Part shown: positions 18,836 to 26,752 of the stretch, one piece after another
How the letters are laid out: every line of letters begins with the position of its first letter
Position numbering within the stretch: the first letter of the stretch is position 1
The notes under the pieces: model-generated
Told to the model about the DNA's origin: nothing
The model's database searches: none
Seen by the model: only the letters and a program-made list of their open reading frames with translations
Origin: Lacrimispora amygdalina
GTDB lineage: Bacteria > Bacillota > Clostridia > Lachnospirales > Lachnospiraceae
DNA length: 64,000 bases
NCBI RefSeq assembly: GCF_900205965.1
Contig: NZ_OAOF01000004.1
Span: 267,940 to 331,939, forward strand
Direction: 5' to 3'
Translations under genes and position numbers: made by a program

Positions 18836-19071
18836 TAAATATTCACACCATATTTTTTCAGAACTTCTTTTCCTTTCTCATAAGAGGAAAAATTCATTAC
18901 ATCTGCTGTATTAAGGTGAATATCAAACGTCTCTTCTAAGTCTGTAACCAGATCCATATGTCCCATGGAGTCCCATGTACGGATTCCCCTGTACTTAAGC
19001 TCCTCTAAATCTTCCTTCTTAACCCTTAAATCTTTTATAAACAACTGGTCATATTTTTCTAAATTGGTCAT
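18835..19071 (-). CDS. Acyl carrier protein
   Basis: A 78-aa carrier protein with the phosphopantetheine site in TWDSMGHMDLV (Ser in DSM, about residue 36) and the expected four-helix length. The acidic stretch DLEETFDIHL follows. It is not a housekeeping AcpP-type sequence: the tail is basic (KGKEVLKKYGVNI). It sits between the MaoC fusion and LuxE with overlaps on both sides, so it is a dedicated carrier for this pathway. It requires a phosphopantetheinyl transferase encoded elsewhere. Confidence 0.88.
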   Translation of the reverse strand: MTNLEKYDQLFIKDLRVKKEDLEELKYRGIRTWDSMGHMDLVTDLEETFDIHLNTADVMNFSSYEKGKEVLKKYGVNI

Positions 19072-19789
19072 TATCTGCTTCCTTTCCCCCGTCTGCTATG
19101 AATAAGTGTTTCTTCATCATCTGACTGCTGCGGGATGTCAGTACCCGTTCCCCCTTCTGGTTCCTTAAGGTTCCGCGGAATATTCCCACATAGCAATCCT
19201 CCCGTTCTTCATAAGAGATAAATTCAACCGTAATTTCTATGGTATCTCCCTGATAAACCGGACGGATGAATCTGGAGGTATGCTCCATATATAAAGTACC
19301 GCTGCCAGGAAGCTGTGATCCCATGACGGCTGATACAAGAGAATCCAGAAACATACCGTGTACCGGAGGGTATTTAAATCCGGCCATTTCTGCATAAACA
19401 GGATCCAGATGCAGCAGACTTTCATCGCCTGTAAGCTCTGCAAAGCACTGCACATCCGCCTTTGTCACCAGCCGCCGTCTCACCGCTTTCTCATGGAGAT
19501 GGAGAACCTTCTTTTTCCCGAGGCCAGATGCTTCTCTCTTTATCTCCTGTTCCAGACGGCAAAAACCAGCCTCATCCCACAGAACCACTACCTTTGTGCA
19601 ATTTACAAGACCGCTCACATCTGCACATCTGCGGCTGCAGCCGCAGACTACCATCCAGATGTCACATACAGCCGATGTATCTGATATGATATATTCATGT
19701 CCGGGATTGGCTTCCCTGAATTTGCTGACCCGGCTGCATCTGTCATAGAAAGGATTACAGCCTCCGCAGAATTTAATACCTATTCTCAT
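19049..19789 (-). CDS. MaoC-type (R)-enoyl hydratase/dehydratase with Cys-rich N-terminal module
   Basis: A 246-aa two-part protein. Residues about 1-90 form a small domain with CGGCNPFYDRCSR and CGCSRRC cysteine clusters, possibly metal-binding; I do not recognise it. Residues about 100-225 form a MaoC hotdog domain with the hydratase motif FAELTGDESLLHLDPVYA and PVHGM. The catalytic Asp/His pair would be in GDESLLH. It would hydrate or dehydrate an acyl thioester carried by CoA or the adjacent ACP. ATG 19789 is preceded by GGGAGG; earlier in-frame Met codons would overlap the LysR gene. First gene of the lux-like operon. Confidence 0.78.
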   Translation of the reverse strand: MRIGIKFCGGCNPFYDRCSRVSKFREANPGHEYIISDTSAVCDIWMVVCGCSRRCADVSGLVNCTKVVVLWDEAGFCRLEQEIKREASGLGKKKVLHLHEKAVRRRLVTKADVQCFAELTGDESLLHLDPVYAEMAGFKYPPVHGMFLDSLVSAVMGSQLPGSGTLYMEHTSRFIRPVYQGDTIEITVEFISYEEREDCYVGIFRGTLRNQKGERVLTSRSSQMMKKHLFIADGGKEADNDQFRKI

Positions 19790-19808
19790 AGAATCCTCCC
19801 GCCCTGTT

Positions 19809-20699
19809 CTAATTCTGGGATTCCAGCATACACTGCAGCTTTTTTGCAGCCGCACTCAACGGCCGTTTGCTGTCACTGACGATACATATATCCCGCTGGG
19901 GAATTTTCTCATACAGGTTGATCTCCACAATCTCCCCCTTTTCTACCAGCGGCCGTGCAAACTCCTCTGGTACAAACCCGATTCCAAGATTCTTAAGAAT
20001 AATCGGGAGGATAAGATCAATAGACGCCACCTCAATGGAAGGGTGCATGGTCAGGCCGCAGGACCGGTAAAAATCCTGAAAGAACTGAAATGTGGTAGTA
20101 TTTTCAGACATCGTTATAAGCGGAAGTTTTTCCACCTCTTCCAGATATACAACCCGGTCCTGATACTCTTTGTAGATAGTACCGCCCACCAGTACGCTGT
20201 TAAAATCCTTAACCTTCACCACCTTTAATGACTGTTCATGGTCAAAGGGCGAGGTGATAATGGCAAGATCAATCTTTCCGGCTTTCAGCTCATTGAGCGT
20301 CTGGGGCGTATTATAGTTGAAGATATTTAATTTTACTTTAAGATACTGCTCCTGGAACTGCTTTAAGCTGGCTACCAGGTAAGAAAGCATAGCCATCTGT
20401 GTCGCGCCCACGTTGATATACTCATGCTGTTCTCCAAGGTGTTCCCGCAGTTTTTCCTCTCCCTGTATCAGCTGCTGACAGGCTGGTGCAACATAGCTGT
20501 ACAGCAGCTCTCCTTCCGCAGTCAGTGTAACCCCTTTTCTGGACCGGATAAACAGCTTGCACCCCAGTAAATTCTCCAGATTCTGCATGCAGTATGTCAC
20601 TGATGGCTGGCTGGTCACCAGGGCATTGGCAGCCCTGGTTAGATTTTTATACTTTGCTACATAATAAAAAATTTTGTAATGTTCAAAATTTGCAGTCAT
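19809..20699 (-). CDS. LysR-family transcriptional regulator
   Basis: A 296-aa LysR regulator: N-terminal helix-turn-helix (residues about 5-60, NLTRAANALVTSQPSVTYCMQNLENLLG) and a periplasmic-binding-like effector domain (about 90-290). It is encoded 19 bp upstream of the lux-like operon on the same strand and divergent from the NifU-domain gene. It is related in style to the LysR at 28575 (both open with (F/Y)YRIFYYVA or HYKIFYYVA), suggesting paralogues controlling the two adjacent C4/acyl operons. Effector unknown. Confidence 0.9.
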   Translation of the reverse strand: MTANFEHYKIFYYVAKYKNLTRAANALVTSQPSVTYCMQNLENLLGCKLFIRSRKGVTLTAEGELLYSYVAPACQQLIQGEEKLREHLGEQHEYINVGATQMAMLSYLVASLKQFQEQYLKVKLNIFNYNTPQTLNELKAGKIDLAIITSPFDHEQSLKVVKVKDFNSVLVGGTIYKEYQDRVVYLEEVEKLPLITMSENTTTFQFFQDFYRSCGLTMHPSIEVASIDLILPIILKNLGIGFVPEEFARPLVEKGEIVEINLYEKIPQRDICIVSDSKRPLSAAAKKLQCMLESQN

Positions 20700-20814
20700 A
20701 CCACTACTTCTTTCTCATCATTTTTTTATGTTTATCCATCAAATTTTCATATCATGGCCTCAATTGACAAACTGCCTGCCCGCTGTTAAACTACAAAGCA
20801 AAGGAGGGTTTACA

Positions 20815-21102
20815 ATGGAAGCCACGATTCAACAAATAGAAGCTATTCTGGATGCAAACGTGCGTCCGGCACTGGCTGAGCATCATGGTAATGTAATGAT
20901 ACAAAGCCTGGAGGATCATATTTTAAAAGTAAGGTTAACCGGAAAATGTTCCGGCTGCCCTGCTGCACATAGTACCAATGAGGAACTGATTACCGCCGAA
21001 ATCCGGTCGGCCTTCCCTTCCATCCATGATGTCATTCTTGTAGAAGAAATCAATCCTGAATTAATCGATATGGCCCACAAGATTTTAAACCATCAGATCT
21101 AG
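20815..21102 (+). CDS. NifU C-terminal-domain (Fe-S scaffold/carrier) protein
   Basis: A 95-aa single-domain NifU-C/Nfu protein starting at ATG 20815 after an AAAGGAGGG site; a longer in-frame reading upstream has no ribosome site. The conserved GKCSGCPAAHST holds the CxxC pair that binds a transferable Fe-S cluster. It lies in the C4 acid region, where the [4Fe-4S] enzyme 4-hydroxybutyryl-CoA dehydratase is encoded, so a cluster-delivery role is reasonable. It is the only plus-strand gene between 12 and 28 kb and is divergent from LysR. Confidence 0.88.
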   Translation: MEATIQQIEAILDANVRPALAEHHGNVMIQSLEDHILKVRLTGKCSGCPAAHSTNEELITAEIRSAFPSIHDVILVEEINPELIDMAHKILNHQI

Positions 21103-21114
21103 CCCCATAGCAGC

Positions 21115-21152
21115 GCCGGCTTATGACAACAGCCATGTCAGGATAAGCCGGC
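21115..21152. terminator. Stem-loop between convergent NifU and PQ-loop genes
   Basis: GCCGGCTTAT (21115-21124) and ATAAGCCGGC (21143-21152) are a perfect 10-bp stem extended inward by GACA/TGTC. It overlaps the last codons of the PQ-loop gene. Neither side has a clear T run, so its strength as a terminator is uncertain. Confidence 0.5.
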
Positions 21153-21470
21153 AGCTTCTCCCTCTCTTGCCTTATCAAGTTTTATATTTCTTGCATAAAG
21201 CCACATATCAAAAGATATCTCAACAAAATTCAGCACATAGAAGAACCAGGACAGAAGAAAAAGCCAGTCATATGAAACTGCATAGTGGTATTGTAAAAAT
21301 TTCCTTGCGATGCCAAAGATATAACCAAGCCATATAAAAAACTCAAACTGAAGGCTCTTGCCTTTGGCCGTTCTTGATTTATACGATTTGTAAACGGAAA
21401 ACGGCCAGGATAAACCAAACCCGATGATCATAAGTGTTTCCAGCAAATCTGAGATCATTGTTACATTCAT
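21138..21470 (-). CDS. PQ-loop/SemiSWEET-like small membrane protein
   Basis: A 110-aa protein with three membrane helices. The first helix region, GFGLSWPFSVYKSYKSRTAKGKSLQFEFFIWLGYIFGI, resembles a PQ-loop repeat: a conserved W-P with Ser/Lys/Arg-rich loop, then a short second helix. Half-transporters of this size (SemiSWEETs) dimerise to move small solutes. It begins 21 bp after the second CoA-transferase gene, with AAGGGGGT, and so is probably the last gene of the crotonyl-CoA operon. Substrate unknown; a role in solute or acid movement is only a guess. Confidence 0.65.
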   Translation of the reverse strand: MNVTMISDLLETLMIIGFGLSWPFSVYKSYKSRTAKGKSLQFEFFIWLGYIFGIARKFLQYHYAVSYDWLFLLSWFFYVLNFVEISFDMWLYARNIKLDKAREGEAAGLS

Positions 21471-21491
21471 ATAGTACCCCCTTGTACTTTG

Positions 21492-22799
21492 TTATAGTGC
21501 TTCCCCAAAACGCCTCTCGAATTCCTCTGACAGATCATCCCGAAACGCAGGCGCTGCGATATTGATTAAAGCCCTAGCCCTTGCCCTCAAGGATTTTCCT
21601 TTTAAATGTGCGATTCCGTACTCGGTTACAATATAATCCACATCATTCCTGCTTGTAGTCACAGCCGCTCCCTGGGTCAGAAAGGGAACAATCTTAGATA
21701 TGGTCCCTCCCTTGGTGGTAGCTCCGAAGGCAATGATTGACCTTCCGCCTTTGGAGGCGGAGGCTCCCCTTACAAAATCCATCTGTCCGCCCACCGCTGA
21801 GTACTGCTTCAGTCCGATTGTCTCCGCACAGACCTGCCCCATCAGATCTGTCTGCAGAGCAGAGTTAATGGATACCACATTGTCATTCTGGCTGATGACG
21901 AACGGGTCATTGACATAACTTACCGGTTTCATGCAGATAGCCGGATTATCGTTGACAAATTCATACAGCTGCTTTGTCCCCATCATAAAGGTAATGACCA
22001 TTCTTCCTTTATCAATATTTTTCCTTTTCCCGGTGATTGCTCCCGTCTCATACAGGTCCATCAACCCGTCGGAAATCATCTCAGAATGGATTCCCAAATC
22101 CTTCTTGTCACCCAGAAATTTAAGCACTGCATCGGGGATTGCACCGATTCCAAGCTGCAGGCAGTCCCCGTCATGTACCAGCCCCGCTATATTAGCGCCT
22201 ATTTTCTCCTCCACTTCTCCGATTACCGGGCGTCCATGTTCGTGGATTGGTTCATTGCTCTCTACAATTGCTTCCAGATTGCTGACATGGATGAAATTAT
22301 CCCCCATCACCCTCGGCATGTTGGGATTTACTGCACCGATAACCTTTGTTCCGGGGTGCTCCCCTGCTTCCTTAGCAAAATCACAGGACAATCCATAGCT
22401 GCAATAACCATGCTCATCCGGTTCTGACAATGTTACAAGGAATACCTGTGCCGGTTCCATATTTGTTACATAGTCTGGTATGCGGTTAAAGAATACAGGA
22501 ACAAAATCTCCTTTTCCTTCTGCAACGTAATTCCTGCTGCGCGCCCCTATAAACAGGGAGGAGTATTTAAAATGCTTTTCCAGACCCGGCTGAAAAAATT
22601 TGCAGGCTCCCATGTCATGCTGCTGGACAATATGTATATCCCTTAAATCCTGTTCCACTGCATAATCCACCATTGCATTCACAAGCCCATCCGGTTCCGC
22701 AGCTGCATGGCCGATCAGAACCGTATCTCCTGAATGGATTACTTTTACAGCCTCCTGAGGAGTTTTCAATTTTGAAGCGTAAATTTCTCTCCAGTTCAT
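21492..22799 (-). CDS. 4-hydroxybutyrate (acetyl-CoA) CoA-transferase, copy 2
   Basis: A 435-aa member of the acetyl-CoA hydrolase/transferase family (Cat2/AbfT type). The catalytic Glu region is CAETIGLKQYSAVGGQMDFVRGA, followed by the CoA-binding block GGRSIIAFGATTKGGTISKIVP. It would exchange CoA between acetyl-CoA (or butyryl-CoA) and 4-hydroxybutyrate. It starts at ATG 22799 (MNWREIYASKL), 3 bp after the paralogue at 22803. Length fits Cat2/AbfT rather than the longer succinyl-CoA transferase Cat1. Two tandem copies suggest separate acyl preferences. Confidence 0.92.
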   Translation of the reverse strand: MNWREIYASKLKTPQEAVKVIHSGDTVLIGHAAAEPDGLVNAMVDYAVEQDLRDIHIVQQHDMGACKFFQPGLEKHFKYSSLFIGARSRNYVAEGKGDFVPVFFNRIPDYVTNMEPAQVFLVTLSEPDEHGYCSYGLSCDFAKEAGEHPGTKVIGAVNPNMPRVMGDNFIHVSNLEAIVESNEPIHEHGRPVIGEVEEKIGANIAGLVHDGDCLQLGIGAIPDAVLKFLGDKKDLGIHSEMISDGLMDLYETGAITGKRKNIDKGRMVITFMMGTKQLYEFVNDNPAICMKPVSYVNDPFVISQNDNVVSINSALQTDLMGQVCAETIGLKQYSAVGGQMDFVRGASASKGGRSIIAFGATTKGGTISKIVPFLTQGAAVTTSRNDVDYIVTEYGIAHLKGKSLRARARALINIAAPAFRDDLSEEFERRFGEAL

Positions 22800-22802
22800 A
22801 CG

Positions 22803-24119
22803 CTAAACCTCCTTATATTTTTCGGCAAAACGTCTCTCGAATTCTTCTGCAAGTTCATCCCGAAACTGCGGCGCTGCAATGCGGATCAGCTGTCTTGCCC
22901 GCTCCCTGAGCGTATTGCCTTTCATCTTAGCAATTCCATGCTCCGTAACAATATAGTCAACATCATTTCTGGAGGTGGTTACTGTTCCTCCCTGGGTCAG
23001 ATATGGCACAATCCTGGATACCGTTCCCTTTTTAGCAGTGGAAGGGAATGCAAGGATGGATCTGCCGCCTTTTGAGAAAGAAGCTCCCCTGATAAAATCC
23101 ACCTGCCCGCCGATTCCGGAAAACTGTTTTAAGCCCATGGCCTCGGAGCACGCTTCTCCCATCAGGTTCACCTCAACCGAAGAGTTGATGGATACCATAT
23201 TATCATTCTGGCCTATTATGATGGGATGATTAACATAGTCCACCGGTGCCATGAATACACTGGGATTATCATCCGCAAAATCATACAGTCTGCGGCTTCC
23301 CATAAGGAAGGACACAACAATCTTTCCTCTATTAAAATTCTTTGCAGCGCAGTTGATAACACCTTTTTCATATAAATCAATGACACCGTCTGATATCATT
23401 TCTGAATGAATACCCAGATCTTTCTTATTATCAAGGAATTTAAGCACTGCATCCGGAATTGCTCCGATTCCCAGCTGCAGACAGTCCCCATCATTTACCA
23501 TGGAAGCTATATGTTCCCCGATTGCCATCTCCACATCCCCGATTTTCGGAAGAGCAAGCTCTGGTATGGGGGTATCATCCTCTACTATCACATCGATGTC
23601 TGATACATGGATAAAGCTGTCCCCCAGAGTTCTCGGCATATTGGGATTTACTGCGGCAACTACCTTAGCGCCCTCTACTTCTGCTGCCGGTTTTGTATAG
23701 TCACAGGACACACCAAAACTGCAGTATCCATGCTCATCCGGCAGGGATAAGGTTACGAAAACCACATCCGGCTTTTTTGTGCTGCGGTAAAACTCCGGTG
23801 TCTGGTAAAAATAGCATGGAGTGAAATCTCCCCTCCCGCTGTTGACACAGTCCCTGGTCTTTGCTCCGAGAAACAGACTGTTTTCCCTGAAATGTTTCTC
23901 CATACCGGGCTGTGCATAGAGGGAATGCCCCATATCCACCTGCTGGTAAATCTCGATATCTCTTAGATCAGCCTGCACCGCATACTGGGTCATTGCATCC
24001 ACCAGCTTAATGGGTTCACCTACCGCATGGCCAATCACCACTTTGTCACCGGATTTTACTACCTTAACAGCCTCTTTTAACGGCTTTAATTTTGAAGTAT
24101 ATATCTCTCTCCAATTCAT
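22803..24119 (-). CDS. 4-hydroxybutyrate (acetyl-CoA) CoA-transferase, copy 1
   Basis: A 438-aa paralogue of the next gene, with CSEAMGLKQFSGIGGQVDFIRGA around the catalytic Glu. I start at ATG 24119, giving the same MNWREIY N-terminus as its twin and a GGGAGG site about 12 nt upstream. The upstream in-frame ATG at 24158 would add 13 residues. It lies 41 bp downstream of the 4-hydroxybutyryl-CoA dehydratase gene, supporting a role in forming 4-hydroxybutyryl-CoA for dehydration, as in Clostridium kluyveri and C. aminobutyricum. Confidence 0.92.
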   Translation of the reverse strand: MNWREIYTSKLKPLKEAVKVVKSGDKVVIGHAVGEPIKLVDAMTQYAVQADLRDIEIYQQVDMGHSLYAQPGMEKHFRENSLFLGAKTRDCVNSGRGDFTPCYFYQTPEFYRSTKKPDVVFVTLSLPDEHGYCSFGVSCDYTKPAAEVEGAKVVAAVNPNMPRTLGDSFIHVSDIDVIVEDDTPIPELALPKIGDVEMAIGEHIASMVNDGDCLQLGIGAIPDAVLKFLDNKKDLGIHSEMISDGVIDLYEKGVINCAAKNFNRGKIVVSFLMGSRRLYDFADDNPSVFMAPVDYVNHPIIIGQNDNMVSINSSVEVNLMGEACSEAMGLKQFSGIGGQVDFIRGASFSKGGRSILAFPSTAKKGTVSRIVPYLTQGGTVTTSRNDVDYIVTEHGIAKMKGNTLRERARQLIRIAAPQFRDELAEEFERRFAEKYKEV

Positions 24120-24160
24120 ACCTGTGTTTAACCTCCCTCTTAGGTCTAAAATGGCCATAT

Positions 24161-25609
24161 TTAATCCTTTATTTTTGCAATTGCCTTTGCAAGCTCTTTC
24201 TTTCTTCCAATATTGCCCTGACGGGAGATCATGATCCTCTGCGCCTGTGGCGAGCCGGCTCCATGAAGTGATTCTGTCCTGTAGCCCACTGCAGCAGTTC
24301 CAAGTGTCAGATTTTCGATTAAACGCAGAATCCTGAGACGGTTTTCCGTTGACACACCTTCAATTCCCTTTAAATATTTCTCCACATAGCCCCCTACAAC
24401 CGGATCGTTTAAATCCTTCTCAGACGGCGCGGTCACCATAAGCCCACCTGCAATATCCTCTGCCAGGCGTGCAATCTCATATGGATATCTGGTCACATTC
24501 TGCTTACATACATTGGCCAGTAACAGGTCTATTATGTAATTACCGGAATCGGTGGGAGTCCCTTCTGCGGAACATGCGATACCACAGCAGTAAAGTGTCT
24601 CGTTTAAATGGGTCATTTCTATCAGTTTATCCTTAATATGGGAAGCTTTGGGTACGCCGTTATAATCCGCTGCCAGTGCTGCCGCACCAATTAAAACATC
24701 ACCCACTCCCACCTTGCAGCCGCCGTAGGACTGTCTGTGATATCCCGCGAACCGCTCTACCAGCATACCGGCAAATTCAAATTCTCCATTGAGGAAAATG
24801 CGGTCATTGGGAACAAATACATCATCAAATACAACCAGTGCCTCTACGCCTCCAAATTCGCTGTTACCCACATCCATCTGTGATCCTTCCAGCTTTCTGG
24901 TATCGCAGGACTGCCTTCCGATAATCATTACGATTCCCTCTGCATCCACAGGAACTGCAAAGGATACTGCATAATCCTTATCATCTGGTCCCATGGCTAC
25001 GGTAGGCATGACAATTACTTCCTGTGAGTTGATAATCCCTGTCTGATGTGCTTTTGCGCCTCTGACTACGATTCCGTCATCTCTGCGCTCCACCACTCTT
25101 AAATACATATCAGGATCTGGCTGCGCATGAGGTGCCAGCCCCCGGTCGCCCTTGGGATCCGTCATTGCTCCATCTACCGTTAAATCTTTATCCTGAACCA
25201 TACGGAGATACTTTTTAAAATTCTCATGGTAGCTGGTGCCGTATTTTTCATCGATTTCATAGGTGGTTGACCATTCGGCGTTAAACGCATCCATTCCCAC
25301 GCAGCGCTGGAAACAGGCAGCTGTCTTCTGTCCGCAGAGTCTTTGCATTTTAACCTTTTTAATCAAATCATCCGTACTTCTGTGAATATTGGCAAATCTG
25401 TTGATTTTACGTCCATCCTCCAGAGTTACGGTCATTAAATCCTCGTATTCCGGCATCTGCGCCAGATCATAGGTCGCCTTTACAGAATTAAGGGATGGTC
25501 TTAAAATCGGATGATCAATCGGGTTGTCAATCTTCTCCCCAAACATATAAATATTAAGTTTCAAATTCCGCATACTTTCCACATATTCTTCACCAGTCAT
25601 TAATGCCAT
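24161..25609 (-). CDS. abfD: 4-hydroxybutyryl-CoA dehydratase / vinylacetyl-CoA delta-isomerase
   Basis: About 482 aa. FAD and [4Fe-4S] enzyme that dehydrates 4-hydroxybutyryl-CoA to crotonyl-CoA by a radical mechanism. The four known cluster ligands are all visible: the Cys pair in TAACFQRCVGMD (C-x3-C) and the His/Cys pair in THLNETLYCCGIAC (H-x6-C). I start at ATG 25609 (MALMTGEEYVE), behind AAAAGGAGAAG; the longer reading frame runs into the alcohol dehydrogenase gene. This enzyme is oxygen sensitive and marks the organism as an anaerobe. It is the key gene of the operon. Confidence 0.97.
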   Translation of the reverse strand: MALMTGEEYVESMRNLKLNIYMFGEKIDNPIDHPILRPSLNSVKATYDLAQMPEYEDLMTVTLEDGRKINRFANIHRSTDDLIKKVKMQRLCGQKTAACFQRCVGMDAFNAEWSTTYEIDEKYGTSYHENFKKYLRMVQDKDLTVDGAMTDPKGDRGLAPHAQPDPDMYLRVVERRDDGIVVRGAKAHQTGIINSQEVIVMPTVAMGPDDKDYAVSFAVPVDAEGIVMIIGRQSCDTRKLEGSQMDVGNSEFGGVEALVVFDDVFVPNDRIFLNGEFEFAGMLVERFAGYHRQSYGGCKVGVGDVLIGAAALAADYNGVPKASHIKDKLIEMTHLNETLYCCGIACSAEGTPTDSGNYIIDLLLANVCKQNVTRYPYEIARLAEDIAGGLMVTAPSEKDLNDPVVGGYVEKYLKGIEGVSTENRLRILRLIENLTLGTAAVGYRTESLHGAGSPQAQRIMISRQGNIGRKKELAKAIAKIKD

Positions 25610-25625
25610 AATCTTCTTCTCCTTT

Positions 25626-26741
25626 TCAATACAGCTCCTGATAAATCTTAAGCACCCGTTCCTCATTAAGGGGCACAAAGTTATTTGCCATGAGACGTGC
25701 CTGCTGTTCCATAACACTCTTTGTAAATAGTGCAAGCTCCTCCTGTTTCACGCCATATTCACGCAGCGACTTCTTAGGAAGAATTGTGCCAAGCAGCTCA
25801 TCTAGCTTTTCATAAACTTCTGATTCAGAGCACCCCAGCAGTTTTACAAGACACCGGTTCATCACTGCAATCTCTCCATCCTGCCTGATTTCCATGTAAT
25901 TTTTAAGTACCCCTGTAAACATGGCATAGTTGCTCTCCCCATGAGCCACATGGTAGGTGCCTCCTAACGGATAACTGGTGGCATGGACTGCTGCACACCC
26001 GGCTGTTCCGAATGCGATACCTGCATAATTGCTTGCGATAAGGAAATCCTTCATAAGCGGAAGTCTTGCCTCCGGCCCTTTTGCTCCAATCTCCTGATAT
26101 CCCCTGATAATCATCTCAATGGCCTTATAACCAAACAGCTTTGTAAACGGTGTAGCCTTTGGAGACAGGCTGGACTCCACAGCATGAACCAGAGCGTCTA
26201 TGGAACTGGTGGCAAACACGGCAAATGGCAGTCCATTTAAAAGTTCCGGCACCAGAACCGCTTCATCTGCATACATATGAGGTGACACAAGTCCTACCTT
26301 TGTCCCCAGCCTGGTCCGGTTGATAATGGAAATATTCGTGACCTCACTTCCCGTTCCGCAGGTTGTAGGCAGGATGACAAGTTCACGTTTCTTCCGGATC
26401 TTATCAGGTGCAGCGTAAAGGGAGTCAAGGGGTTCCCCTTCGGACACCGCCATTACCTTGGCAATATCAATTACAGTACCGCCTCCAATTGCAATAATCC
26501 GTTTGCAGTCTGTTTTGGCTGCCGCTTCAAGGATCGCATCCACCATGACATCAGTGGGCTCTCCTGTCCCGTATGCTTCCTGAAATATGGTATGGACATT
26601 CAGCTCAAGATTTCCGAAATATGGTTTATATATGTATTCATTAGTCAATATGAGATCACCGCTGCCAAGGTTGAATTCTCTGGCAAATTCTGCGCAGGTA
26701 TCATAGTATGAAATCTGGGATTTTAAAATAATCTCTTTCAT
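25626..26741 (-). CDS. Iron-containing alcohol dehydrogenase, probable 4-hydroxybutyrate dehydrogenase
   Basis: A 371-aa group III alcohol dehydrogenase. Visible: NAD site GGGTVIDIAK, TCGTGSEVT, and metal ligands in DALVHAVESSLS, with further histidines in HATSYPLGGTYHVAHGE. It would reduce succinate semialdehyde, made by the upstream SucD-like enzyme, to 4-hydroxybutyrate. That substrate is inferred from neighbours: the gene sits between the CoA-acylating aldehyde dehydrogenase (11 bp) and the dehydratase (16 bp), the order seen in the C. kluyveri succinate pathway. Confidence 0.9.
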   Translation of the reverse strand: MKEIILKSQISYYDTCAEFAREFNLGSGDLILTNEYIYKPYFGNLELNVHTIFQEAYGTGEPTDVMVDAILEAAAKTDCKRIIAIGGGTVIDIAKVMAVSEGEPLDSLYAAPDKIRKKRELVILPTTCGTGSEVTNISIINRTRLGTKVGLVSPHMYADEAVLVPELLNGLPFAVFATSSIDALVHAVESSLSPKATPFTKLFGYKAIEMIIRGYQEIGAKGPEARLPLMKDFLIASNYAGIAFGTAGCAAVHATSYPLGGTYHVAHGESNYAMFTGVLKNYMEIRQDGEIAVMNRCLVKLLGCSESEVYEKLDELLGTILPKKSLREYGVKQEELALFTKSVMEQQARLMANNFVPLNEERVLKIYQELY

Positions 26742-26752
26742 TTCTATCCCTC

